Source: Botryllus schlosseri
Taxonomy: Eukaryota; Chordata; Ascidiacea; Stolidobranchia; Styelidae
DNA: 24,484 nucleotides
Assembly (NCBI GenBank): GCA_000444245.1
Contig: ATSW01038013.1
Span: forward strand, 1-24,484
Direction: 5' to 3'
Made by a program: the position numbers and the translations under genes. This document shows positions 1 to 11,212 of this stretch, piece after piece. Every line of letters starts with the position of its first letter. The stretch's first letter is position 1. The notes beneath the pieces are model-generated. The model was not told the origin of the DNA. It saw nothing but the letters and a program-made list of their open reading frames with translations, and did no database searches.

Positions 1-924
1 CTTCCGCCACCATCTCCAAGAGTGCCTTGTGTTTCAATAAATCATGACTGGGGCTCTTATTGGGGATTAAAGGCTTAACCAATGTAGGTTACGGTTTCCT
101 AAAACGCTGTGAGTCGGTGTACGGCACTTCGTGACTATTCGCCATTAGATAATTATTGCGGAATTTAGGACTTGATTTATACAATGGTACTATACCCAGT
201 CAGTGCTGACGAAACTAAATGAACTTCGGTTTTATGATACCGATTTCAAAATTAGATTCGATATCGATATTCGTCCTTGGTACTATAGACCAATATTACA
301 ATTCGACGGGGAAAGTCGAATTGATAGATAATATTAATGGTAATGGACGACAACTTCGCAATCGAATATTAACCGTTGTCAATGCATGAATTGCATTGGA
401 AAATGTGAACATGTCAGTCATAAACAATGTACTTGCATTTAATAGTTATACATTCAAGTCCAACACAACCGAAGAACGGTCATAATCAGCAGAACTACGC
501 TGAAGTTGCAATATCTAAATGTTTTTAAAAATATATAGCGACTGAATATTCTTTACGAAAACTGTGAGGATGATTTTTAATACTCCGACTCAATAAAAAT
601 TTATAATCCAAATCTTATAGATAGCCTTACATTCTGCTCTTCACACAGATGACCAAACTTTTTTGCACAGGACAATATGTAATATTTCACACTGAGCGAA
701 TATATTCCCTAATTTTGCATAATAAGCAAAAATTAATTACTATTACCAGAAAACCTAATCTAGTTCACGTCAGACACAAAACTTCAAAAATAGTGTACAA
801 TATGACATCACAATGTCAGTGTACACTGTACAAGACTGTACCATATCGCTGGGGGTTGCGGTGATTAATTAGATAGTCCTTTCAAGAACCACGCCACAAT
901 ATCATTACAATTTAGTCACGGCTT
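1..924. other. AT-rich stretch, nothing recognised
   Basis: No gene, splice-framed exon or repeat structure that I can support. A 71-codon frame at 649-864 looks like chance. Confidence 0.6.
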
Positions 925-1260
925 CTATTGTATCGTATCGATAATTGCCCGTGAAACTGTATTATACGGGGCTTCGGAAGTTTGCCTAATGACGTCACAA
1001 TTGAACGGGTACGGCAAATTAATAACATGATGGCAGCTGTGCTCAAAACAATTTGTAACAAACATAGCACACGGAAATGATGACGCATTGTGACGTAAAA
1101 TTGTGTGTTGCAAGCGAAGAAGGTCTGGTCTGTCGATTTGCTTGGGTAAAAATACCTCTACAGGCACATCATCCATAATGTCAAGCTGAACATTTTGACG
1201 AGGCATATATGGAACATAACTGTCTGTCAGCACATACGAATAAGTGACATTCTTTCAAAA
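925..1260 (-). other. Weak open frame of unknown meaning
   Basis: About 110 codons are open on the minus strand. The first half (VLTDSYVPYMPRQNVQLDIM then DDVPVEVFLPKQIDRPDLLR) has a coding-like codon pattern; the second half is Cys/His-rich and looks less like protein. No family is recognised, no signal peptide or membrane segment is seen, and no clear splice site frames it. It may be an exon of an unknown gene, a worn repeat, or chance. Confidence 0.2.
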
Positions 1261-2751
1261 ATACACAATCACACACCCTAAAACGCTTTGCCGCGAATCA
1301 GACACAAAATGCGACGAAAGATCTATCTAGCCACAGCAGAATACGTCTGTATTGTATCTGCACGTTCCATACGTACATATAATTACAATAGACCAACCGC
1401 AACGGCTGCTTACAGAGAAATAATGGCTGATAGATCTCATTACGTTTCAGCTGAAGACAAAATGGTCACTCGCGCGAATAGCTTTAACTTAACATTAAAA
1501 ATGCAACCTAACCTTCCCTTTTAGACGCAATACACCCAAATTATAGGATGAAATATCGGTTCTGAAATTGTCTTATCTGTAGCTTCCAATTACGACAGCT
1601 AACTTAACAAAAAAGCAGTGTGACAAACCCTCGCGACTTGCCTGTTCAGTTCGGTAATTCAAGATGAAATTACTCGTTCCGCATGCGGGCGTTAAAGAAT
1701 GGGACGCCATTTTGTTTTGATCCCAACGTGACGGACGGCTTTGTGTATTGCAGAATAGAGTGCGTAACTGCGTATACACTATACAATTACATTCCCATGT
1801 CCCGGTATTTCAAGTTCTATCAACACTTTAGCTTTTACGTGAGCCATCTTGAACTTAGTTCGGCTATATTAGTTGACAGATTGCATGCAACACTCGCTGG
1901 AAACCACTGCTAACAAACTTCGCTATATTGTGGTATGGGTAGTTGGCACGGGTAGCGCCAAAGTTTTCCTAATGCGCAGCTCTTTTGATGATTATTACTG
2001 GCACTGTGACGTAACAAGCCTCAGAGTTACGGCATTAATGACGCGTCAGCACGCAGTCGTTACTAGAAGGAGTTGGGGGGAAAAGTGATCATCAGGCATC
2101 TCGGTATATTGTTCAATAAATCAGCCCCATTCTCAGTCCTCGATTGGACTGTTCAAGGAATCTGGAATTACAAATAATTCGGGTACGGATGGAACTGTAC
2201 GACAAAAATGTATTTCTTGGCAAAGTGTGTCCAGATCGTTAACTTGATAATACGCGCGGTACTTGACGGATGGCTCAGCTTTACAGAGCTGTATGTCAAT
2301 AGCGGCGGAATGAGAGAATCGAAAAATCGAAGAGTACTCAAATGCCACAACGCAATGTAGAGGATTTCTCGCGAATCGAATGCTGGAATCGAATGCGAGC
2401 GTAGCAGCTACCTTTTTCAGAGTTGGCCCACATTTGTCTCGAATTCATGTGTTTCCAGGCGACGTTGGGTAGGGTATACTGGTTGTGCTCGTACTATCAT
2501 GTATGTTGCGTGTGCAAAATTCCACATTGAAGCTTTGCTCATGCCTCCGACAAACGCATAGTTGCATAAATTTCAAGGAAATAAAGTAATGCTAAGTTCA
2601 ATTTCCAGCTGATAAATCCACGCGTAGGTCTGTAGGGTCGTGGACAGGTGTAGCCTACGTACATATACTGTACACTGTATACAATAACAGATACAACGGT
2701 GACCGGACCTAGCGCGCATTCACACGCTCCTGTGTAAGCGCATCATCAGGA
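1261..2751. other. No gene recognised
   Basis: Several short frames overlap on both strands without coding character. TGTGTATT at 1742 is one of the background copies of the FoxH1-type octamer. Confidence 0.55.
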
Positions 2752-3157
2752 GGGGGTCAGTACCGAGTACTGGTACTTTCGGAGTACACAAATAGGTATC
2801 GCCTATTACCTGCATTGCTTACTCAAGTACTTATGTTTATTTAGAGTACTGTCACTTCTACATCAAAGTTCCTAAGCAAACCAACATGATTTTATCGATG
2901 TGGATTTAGAAAGGCAGAATATACTTTTCGGAAATAAGTTTCCATCACATTTGTGAGTGATTACAGAAGGACCGCGTGAACAAGCTCTTGCGCCACCGCA
3001 ACGGAATATATTTTCGAAGATTATACCGATTTGTAGTGTCATTGGTCCTTTTGAGTTAGTCCTTGCTATCTGGAGACTTGCCACCACCAGCCAACTGCTA
3101 TTTGACCGGTGGCCAAATATACTTTTTAATACTATACTAGAGTACTTGCGTAGAGTA

Positions 3158-3165
3158 GTAGTTAG
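3158..3165 (+). repeat. Target site duplication, left (GTAGTTAG)
   Basis: Identical to 4146-4153 on the other side of the 980-bp hAT element. Confidence 0.88.
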
Positions 3166-4145
3166 TAGGGATGGTGCGAACGTGAGGTTCACGTTCGCGT
3201 TCTGTGTGTGATCCTCGGAAATTTAGAAGTTCACCTTCACAAACGAACCTTGTTAGGCTCTGCACTGTGAACCTGTTTCATATATTACAAATTCCACGTT
3301 ATTAAACATCTTTACTTGAAATTTATTGCATTTCAACTGCGGGCCACTCTATGCATGGCGATGGCAGCATAAAAAATTAACACTAAACGAGCTTGCACCA
3401 TGACAATCTCAAAAAAAAATTCCTGCTTCGTTACAAAAGTTTGCTCGAAATATCCAGCTTTCTGTTAGTGAATATTTAGTGACACTCTGCTGTGAGCTTG
3501 ACCTGCAATCACGCGTCATCAATGGTGAAATGCGCTACATATAGGTAGTCAGTGAATGATGCTTATTCAACCGATCAATGAAATTGATAATGTTGTCTGA
3601 TATAAAAAATCTAGCAAGCGTGTGGGGTCCATCTCGATTTCATATGTTTATTGTATCATAAAAACCATATCCGTGCGATTGGGGTGTTGGCTACTGCATT
3701 ACACCTTGTTAATGGGGTGAAGCCCATAGCACACTCTGCTCAATATTAACATAGCAACACTCAGACGCCGAATACATTGTCCGGTCTGGCCTGGACCGTT
3801 AGGGCGTAAGCTTATATTCCCTTGCAAGTCCTCGTCGAAATTGTTGGCTAAGCGACGGAAGATATTGATTTTATGGGATTATTATATTATTTGATTGCTC
3901 CCGTTGATACATTTGAAAACGTTTAAAACGTCAGTATGTATTTCAGCATTGTGACATTATGTGGCCCGAGTCGTCGTTAGGTATCGTGCACATTAATATA
4001 TATCACTTCACTGAAATGTAGGGTTTGAATTAGCAATATGTCGTCACGTGACGTCATGAGATTCACGTTCGCGTTCACACAGATCCTTACAAAAAGGTTC
4101 GCGTTCACACGAAACTGAGCCTTTCAGAGGTTCGCACCATCCTTA
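3166..4145. mobile_element. Non-autonomous hAT element, 980 bp, inserted in another repeat
   Basis: The ends are inverted: the left begins TAGGGATGGTGCGAAC and the right ends with its complement (AAGGATGGTGCGAAC when reversed, one change). It is flanked by a perfect 8-bp duplication GTAGTTAG at 3158-3165 and 4146-4153, the length made by hAT transposases, and the YAGGG start fits hAT ends. Subterminal copies of TTCACGTTCGCGTT occur at about 3188 and 4062, and a variant at about 4096. A 10-bp palindrome with 3-nt loop lies at 3176-3198. No transposase frame is present inside, so it depends on an autonomous relative. The intact duplication suggests a fairly recent insertion. Confidence 0.88.
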
Positions 4146-4153
4146 GTAGTTAG
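4146..4153 (+). repeat. Target site duplication, right (GTAGTTAG)
   Basis: Identical to 3158-3165 on the other side of the 980-bp hAT element. Confidence 0.88.
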
Positions 4154-5389
4154 AGCACGTAGTGTTGACATGCCTTGGCGATAACTACTTTTTGTAAATA
4201 AGTAGAAATTTACTTCTAATTCTAAATCTACTTCTACTCGAGTAGACACGCTGACTATTTTGACTACATGTGATCATAAACTATATACCCGCATCACAGA
4301 CCCGTTTCTGACAACCTGATTAACGATCACAATAGCGTTGTTGCAAGTCATAAGTTATTTACATCAATACCGCACGGGTATGATATGTCATCGGCGTTAG
4401 GAGCTATATACCTTAATTTTCTAGTTCAATTAATACCAAAGTATCAACGCCAATTCGAGATTTCACGGCCAATTCACGCCTACAAACTACACCACACCCT
4501 CTACAAGCTGTCTTTTGGCGTAATGGGGTAATTTTAGTGTTGAAATCGCGTGAACATATGCGTCACAATCAGAGAGACTTGTCGATTAACTGGGATCAAC
4601 CAGTGAATATCAACGTCAGCAAAATTATCGAAGTGTAGACAGCTGAGTGTCACCATTTGACAATATCGAGGCGGGAGGTCGCCTGGACTCTGGAGACCAC
4701 ATGACAACGGCCCGTTGGGACACGGCCACATAGGTGGCGGCCACGGGAGGTTGCAAGTCAGGGGTCGAGTGCGATACGTGCACAAGCGGAGATTAATATA
4801 CGGTTAAAGTTAGGCCATCGGCACTTTCTGGTAATAAATTCTGCTTTCACGTCCAGTCCATTGAGTGGACCGATAATAATACACCAACCCTGGTTGAGAT
4901 TCATTTCATTTATATATTTTATTTAAATATCAATATGTCGCACACGTGCCACATCGCACTGATGAAGTCATTTTAATTCACACATCATATATGCCAGGGG
5001 ATAAAATGTAACGGAGGGGTGATAGGGGGAGAATGTATCAACGCTTAGTCAATCTTACCTAACTAGCAGTTGGGTTTCTTGCCAAGTTCAATTTATCATG
5101 GATATATGTTTATGCTGATGATCGGCTTAATGCTTGACTAATCCCGGCACGTGAGAGATAAAAAAGTATCAAATATGGGAAATTTGATTCTCATTACACC
5201 AATTTTACTTATTCATTCATGAATTTTCTTTCTTTAGTTGCGACGGGTTGCTGAACTGAGTCAAGCAATGACTTTCACTTTTCCATATCAAAAAGTATAA
5301 GCAAAAATTAGCGTATCAACATGAAAAAAACTGTTAAAGAGTGAAGTCATACACAATTACAAACTATACCGAGTAAGTGAAAAGAGCAG

Positions 5390-5432
5390 ACAAGCCTACT
5401 TTTGTACTAAGAAAAAGTAGAAGTACCTCGTA
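5390..5432. repeat. Possible fragment of the AGTA-rich repeat
   Basis: CTACTTTTGTACTAAGAAAA followed by AGTAGAAGTAC has the same motif density as the ends of the two larger copies. Too short to be certain. Confidence 0.25.
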
Positions 5433-7159
5433 ACGGATGACCTCGAGCTTACAGGAGGGCGATAAAGATATGTCGAGATTGATAAAGGCGCTGCGAGTCA
5501 AAAAGGTTCGAGAACCACTGGAATCGGAAACGTGTAATTTTGCTACGCAAAGTTTATGTGCGAATATCATTCGAACAAAACATACAGAAATATGCCAGTC
5601 GGCGTGACAATGTTAACCGGATTCCGCATTTTCAAAGCGGACATGTGATAACATGTATGCAAGTTTCCATCATCACGCTAACACGAGATCACAGGACGCT
5701 CACGCATTGCACATCTCCACACAATAATCAATGTGACGTTCGAGAAACTGAACTTCAAACGAACCGCGATTTGCAAGGCATCAGGGCGTCGGAATACGCC
5801 ACCGGCCTTATCATGGGAACCGCTATACCGGATAATCCGAGGGAAATCCCTCAAATATATCAGTTCTATCGAATACAATCCCTTGCCCAGAGATCGCAAC
5901 AGATCACAAGATAAGTACTGATAATCCTTTTATACGAAACCGTCTCCATTAAAACGTATACAAGCGTAACATTCAAGGTTTTCCCACGCTCAGCAATATG
6001 CTTAATTTACAAATATGATAATATTTGCCCAATAATTTTATAAATGGTTTTTGTCAATTGCACTTTTCACCTACCAGTACGATATAATTAGCTTGGTCGG
6101 AACGAGAGAAGAACCTTGAAAGTAGAGCTTTATTTCATAGACGGTTAAATTTATTCGACATAGAATTGGAGACAGAAACTTGAATTGAAAACATATAAAT
6201 CCAAATTTATGGTCCAATTTAACGTTCAAATTGTAAATAACCGATGCTGCGTAGCATCGAACAATTCATAACGACGAGTGATACAACGTAGTGTGAAGTA
6301 TTTCCGTGTTCATAAATGATATGTGATATTGAGGCTGGATATTTTAAATGTTGAAAGTAAAAGCGATACTAAGTTTTTTAAAACGGATCATTAGTTGACA
6401 TGCTTCGACCAGTATACGTATTGTTCATGAGTTGGCATGAGTCATGGTAACTACCGGGGAACCGAAAAACAGGGTGGCTCAGTCTGTCTAAGGCGTCGAC
6501 ACAATGTATAGTCCCAGGTTACGCAGTAATGATAAAAATCAATCGTGGAAGGACGACACTGCTGGGCTGCCGCGCGTAAATCCATTTGTAATCCAAATTT
6601 TCAACGCATGAAAACATAACAGATAATTCCGTCTAATACTCGCATTTCTGCTTAGATGTCAGTACAATAAGAAAAGAGTAATCTGTGTTTTACACGGTGA
6701 TTACGGGCGCATAATAATCAGTTCTTGTCTATATGAATAAGATCAAAGACGGATCCGATGGATTCGAATATAAGATTCGGGCAGTATGTTCGCGAGATTA
6801 AAGTATAAAGTGGAATTACTTTCCCTTCTGTTGGAATCGAAGAATCATTGGTCTCAAAAAGCGATCCCGCCGTTTCTACATATGTAGCGCCATTTGTTAA
6901 AATTAAACCCCGATAAATCCTTATATTCTATAGCCGGGCATGGTATGCAGTCATGAAGCAAGAGCATATATTATACGGACAAGTTCAATACGGAAAGATT
7001 GCAATTCAACTACGATTGAGAGCTCTCTCTGCAAACTACGGCTTGGGTCAGACCGACAGAGCATACAATAACGGCGACACAGTTATGAGCCTCATGCTAC
7101 AGACTTATTTTTGATGGACAACATGCATCTACATTCCAGCTTTGAAACTAATCAACACA

Positions 7160-7405
7160 TCAGCAATTAGCAGTCTCGCTTAGATTCCTATAAAACCCCA
7201 GTGCGCACATAGACCAATCGTCCCTTATCGCAATTACAGCCCAACCCACTCTCTCATTGTGTATGTGCTCGGCAATGTGCAACTGTGATACACCACTAAT
7301 ATTGACCTCACGTGAAATCTGTGATCTAAATTCACCAATTCGGAATGAAACTTCGTATGCAGCCATATCAAGGGCCTGATAGCACTTATGTCGCAAAGCA
7401 ATATT
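7160..7405 (-). other. Weak open frame with coding-like codon pattern
   Basis: About 81 codons are open on the minus strand (for example EVNISGVSQLHIAEHIHNER), without an ATG near the start, with a purine-any-pyrimidine codon bias. Unrecognised; possibly an exon relic or chance. Confidence 0.15.
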
Positions 7406-9026
7406 TCAGTTCCCCACAATAGCAAAACTCACCCGCGTAAATATATAACTCCAGATCTAGAAAATACTGATTACTAATCAAAAGCATATCACGGATATAG
7501 TTCAATATATCGTCCAAGGTAATTTCAAACCTGCATTGCTACGAAATACAACCACTAGTAGTGCGTAAATGCATTATGTCATGTGCTCGCTTCTGAGTGA
7601 CTCACATAGGTTACAACTGACTTCTGAAGTTCGACCGTTGGCTGTCGCCACAATGCCAAGTACTGCATATCGACTGTGTATCGAAGCAGAATCGGACTCT
7701 ACTAGACGAGGTTGTGTATTGTGCATCGATCACTTTATCACCTCGATGTGTGGAATCGCGTTGATGAACTTTACCATTTAGGAAATTAGATCACACAACT
7801 TTATTGAATGAGCGATATTGCCGCCGTCCGTGATGTGTATTGGAGATGAAGACAATGGAATTTGTGAAGGCCTAGGCATACTTCACCGTTTACATGCAAG
7901 CATTACGCTATCGCAATAGCCGATGAGCCACACTCTAACCGTATTTTAACTATATCCCGATATATGATCCCTGGTTAGTTTATTGCATGTACATTGTACA
8001 GTTGTAGATCTACGTAAATTAAACAAATTTGGTAGAAGTTAATCCAGTTTGATACGCAGCTTAGCAGTTTAGCTATGAAAATTGATGGCTGATGATCCCC
8101 CGTAGTAAACCTAGAATACTCAAACGAGTCGATCTAACACGCGTCTTCGCAATCAGTACTTCACGACACTGAGTAACTGTCATCCACGACAGAAAAGAAC
8201 TACCAACGATGACGATCCGTTAGCCTCGTAACCAGGGTCTGCTACAACGATTGGGTTACTCGAATTCGATCGAGTCGAATCAATGAAACAACAATATAAC
8301 CTTTCTTGTCGGTAATTACACATTATTAACGGTATCAAAAGTGCATACGTACAACACACGCGCGTCCACGTCGTCCAACTACTATATGGTCGACTTGAAA
8401 GATCATGGCGCTATCAAATATGCCGGACTGTGGTGTCCATTGTCCAGCAGTATCTCACCCGCTATCCGACAGTCGTCGAGCATATGTCCAGATGTTCACA
8501 TTCAAGTCAAACTACAAAAATAATCTACGGAATCACTACTATAGTAAGACCTTAAGTTTACCGGACCACGACCTGACATATCAATCTCGCCTTCCGACAC
8601 ATTCTACCACTTGTTATCGCTTGTGCTTTTATGTTTTAATTTTTTTTACTTTCATTCGGTCTGCATGCATCCGTTTTATTTCGCCTAGACCCAGGACTCA
8701 GTCTGATTACAAAGGGTACTTCAAGTCCTTTCTACACCTTGCTATCTTTTCATTGTATCGCAATCTTGTGGTGTACTGAAATGAGAAAATTGTTAATATT
8801 TAATTGAATTGAATTTAAAGATATTTTCGACCCTTTCTTCTTGGTCGTAACAGAGCATCCAAAACATGCTATACAAAGCTTGGCTAAATAGTGGACACTG
8901 CATTTTAGTGATGTATAGTGATCGTCTTGCTCCATCAAAAACAAATTCTGTAAAATAGATCGCCGAAGAATGATAGCCATGATTTTTTTTGAAAGTCATA
9001 TAAAACGAACATATCCGAACTGTCCC

Positions 9027-9150
9027 AATTATTCATGTTGCTATGACGTCATAACGATTGATTATCGGATACTCAAGTCGACTCGAAAGCTAAATAATGC
9101 TCGTATCGTAATCGAATTATTTCGGCATCTTGATTTTGCACAGCCCCACT
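9027..9150. repeat. GACGTCATAA repeat family, copy A
   Basis: Contains TATGACGTCATAACGATTGA, then TACTCAAGTCGACTCGAAAG, and ends in GATTTTGCACAGCCCC. Aligns with copy C (18100-18205) along most of its length. The end, reversed, is GGGGCTGTGCAAAATC, resembling hAT termini. The other end and duplication were not found. Confidence 0.45.
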
Positions 9151-9519
9151 CGTAACAGTTAGATGCAGGAGACCTATGTAAAATCAACTCGGTAAGGTCC
9201 CACCGGAAATCTGACGAATCTATAAGGGCTTAATCTCAACTCAATTCCACACGTACACGTTAAACAGTTGAAAATTCAACCCGATACACCTGGCTAGAGC
9301 TCAACGCTAACCTGTTGCGTAGCAACAAATAATTGGTTTGAAGCGAAAATTAAGTAGAAGGGTGCATTTGTATCTCGATATACTCTACATTTGAACAGTA
9401 ACCACGGAATCAACGGACATCGCGGCTAAAATATATAGTCAACCAATAATACATAAACGCCGCCTCCAACAACCACCCCTTCCGCTATAACCCCACGCAA
9501 TGAGAACGATTACAAACGT

Positions 9520-9870
9520 AAGACCCTGATTACTCGCGATTTCACGCACAACAACTTTATTTTCACACCGATCCTAATGAGCCGCTCGCAATTAGTTGTG
9601 ATTGCGAGTTACGTGTTCGCGAGCGATCGCGATTTCAAAGACAATTGCGGAGAAAGCGCTAGGCACTTTCACAGGTGCGTCTCACCGCGAGGGTGTTTGT
9701 TGTCTGAATTTTCACGCCATCTCTCAAGTTTGCGGTCGCACCAGGCGATATCTACTTCTGTAAAGTGGGATAGGTAGTGCGCATAACTATTGCGATGAAT
9801 AGTGATCTCAAATTAACGATGTCGACGATTTCTGATACGCGATGCGCGAAATATTCAAATGAAACGCACC
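9520..9870. other. CpG-richer patch with a short inverted repeat
   Basis: CG dinucleotides are frequent (for example GTTCGCGAGCGATCGCGATT at about 9617) and CTCGCAAT (9586-9593) pairs with ATTGCGAG (9602-9609) around 8 nt. A 66-codon frame at 9577-9777 runs through it without recognisable features. It could be a cryptic promoter or an old repeat. Confidence 0.3.
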
Positions 9871-9909
9871 TCGAATGCAGTGTAATTTTGAATTAGTGTT
9901 ACACGCTAA

Positions 9910-10410
9910 AGTGATCAATGTAGTCAATGTTACTACTCAAGTAGAAGTAGAAATATCGCCATGTATTTCTACTTCATTGCAATAAGTAGCAATTTGCAAG
10001 AAATGTCAAAAGTTCTATAAGTGAAGGAGAAACTCAGTTATGGTCCTAGAGTACACAAGTAGGCTAGGTAGTTTTAAAAAGTTTATCTGGTCGACGGGTA
10101 CATAGTGCTAGCTGCTTTCGGAATTACGAGATCCACCATCGCGTCTAACACAAAATTTCTAATGACACTAAACCTAGGCAGAATTTGCGTAAGAATATTC
10201 AGTTACCCTTCCAATCCGTCATAAAGTATTGCAAACTTACGCCAAAAGCACTTTCTACTTTTTAAAATTCAGATTGTGAAAAGTAATTATAGTTTTGCCT
10301 ACAAACTGTAGTGAAGTAGGAGGATAAGTAGTCTAACGACACAACCACATCAATACTGAAACCTACTTGAGTATACTCCGAAAAGTAGCAGTACTTCGTT
10401 ATTGACCAGG
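9910..10410 (-). repeat. AGTA-rich repeat, copy 2, opposite orientation
   Basis: About 0.5 kb and homologous to copy 1 at 2752-4275 in reverse orientation: CTCAAGTAGAAGTAG near 9943 matches the right end of copy 1, and TACTCCGAAAAGTAGCAGTA near 10375 matches its left end. It has no insertion at the place where copy 1 carries the hAT element, so it represents the empty site. Divergence between the copies is considerable, so the family is older than the hAT insertion. No coding frame. Confidence 0.65.
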
Positions 10411-10599
10411 TTCACCTCTGTGATTAGACGATAGTTTTTCTATTAGTGCCACGTTTGTGTGACTACAGGAATGGAAGGAAAGGGAGTTACGTATTTTGTC
10501 CTAGATGTTTTTGCTGCATATACACCGACTCATTATACATACACACGATCTGTACATATGGAGATACCATGAGTGCATATGCCGCAGGAAAAGAAAGGT

Positions 10600-10790
10600 G
10601 TAGATATACCCTTGTATGACTTTCTAAGTCTTGCACCACCCCTCGTTGCTATCCCGGTAATGCTGAGCTCCATGCGGCAAAGTCAAGGATACCAGTGTTA
10701 CTAATCAGGTCTTTGGTCTGTCCCTGCTGGAGATGGAACCCACGACCTACCGATCAAGAAGCTTGGCGCTTCGCCATGTTGTCGGACAGA
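10600..10790 (-). repeat. tRNA-derived SINE (minus strand)
   Basis: Read on the minus strand, 10787-10720 looks like a tRNA: GTCC and GGAC at its ends can pair, TGGCGAAGCGCC fits the internal A box (TRGCNNAGYGG), and GTGGGTTCCATCTCC about 36 nt later fits the B box region (GGTTCNANNCC). The cloverleaf is imperfect and the sequence continues into a body (TGTTACTAATCAGG and onward on the plus strand), as in a SINE rather than a tRNA gene. The 3' end of the body could not be located; it may reach about 10480. Confidence 0.55.
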
Positions 10791-11154
10791 AAGATGCGCG
10801 TACTCGAATTCGTGTCGAGTATCACTTCGAATGATTCAAGCCAGGTCGCAAGAGGTGATCCTATCTAGTATTGAATTAATTGCTTGCTTGCTACTAGCGA
10901 TTGATAATTATCAACAAGAACTATAGTTTTGATACATGGCCAAGAAGCCTTATCACAGCATCCCAGACATATAGCTCAAAGCTACGCGCGTTTGAGGAAA
11001 CGGTATTTATGTGAAAAAGTGATGGACCCGCAATGTTGGCATGAAATGCAATGAAATAGTTATGGTCGAGCTGATACGAAATTATTACGTGATGTGTAGT
11101 TGGCATTATTTTCTTTATGGTCGCTTTAAATGTGAATATTGGTTCTAACAAACT

Positions 11155-11212
11155 TATCCATACTGTTACGACGTCATAATTAGTGATATTCGATTTTGCT
11201 CAGCCCTATTTG
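11155..11212. repeat. GACGTCATAA repeat family, copy B (internally shortened)
   Basis: CATACTGTTACGACGTCATA, then ATTAGTGATATTCGATTTTG, then CTCAGCCCTA. It passes straight from the GTGATA motif to the hAT-like end, omitting the middle part present in copies A and C. Confidence 0.42.

Larger units (their letters stand above)
2752..4275 (+). repeat. AGTA-rich repeat, copy 1, interrupted by a hAT element
   Basis: Without the hAT insertion it is about 0.53 kb. Its left end has AGTACTGGTACTTTCGGAGT and its right end CTACTTCTACTCGAGTAG, both matching copy 2 at 9910-10410 when that copy is reverse-complemented. Internal segments also match, for example ACTACTTTTTGTAAATAAGT at 4180-4200 against a similar stretch near 9990. 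Both ends are dense in AGTA/TACT, as in many small DNA transposons, but the exact ends, duplication and superfamily could not be fixed. No coding frame is seen. Confidence 0.65.
4276..9026. other. Long stretch without a supportable gene
   Basis: The longest frames (5540-5914 and 8405-8779, each 124 codons on the plus strand) have no motifs; the first is overlapped by open frames on both strands and the second ends in a hydrophobic, phenylalanine-rich run. Local palindromes occur at 5829-5839 (CGGATAATCCG), 5838-5851 (GAGGGAAATCCCTC) and 6242-6259. 4680-4760 is a GC-rich patch without a frame I can name. Confidence 0.5.

Noticed and set aside
2872-3211. Open frames on both strands near 3.0 kb
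   Set aside because: They run across the junction between the AGTA-rich repeat and the hAT element, so they cannot be an original gene.
4534-4785. 83-codon minus-strand frame rich in Pro and Cys
   Set aside because: Arises from a small GC-rich patch; no coding pattern or homology recognised.
5540-5914. 124-codon plus-strand open frame
   Set aside because: No motif, no sensible composition, and open frames overlap it on the opposite strand and in another frame, as expected from a low-stop patch.
8405-8779. 124-codon plus-strand open frame with a hydrophobic stretch
   Set aside because: The hydrophobic run comes from T-rich DNA; no splice context, no recognised domain.
10720-10787. Functional tRNA gene
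   Set aside because: The acceptor stem pairs for only four bases and the T-arm is imperfect; a SINE head explains it better.
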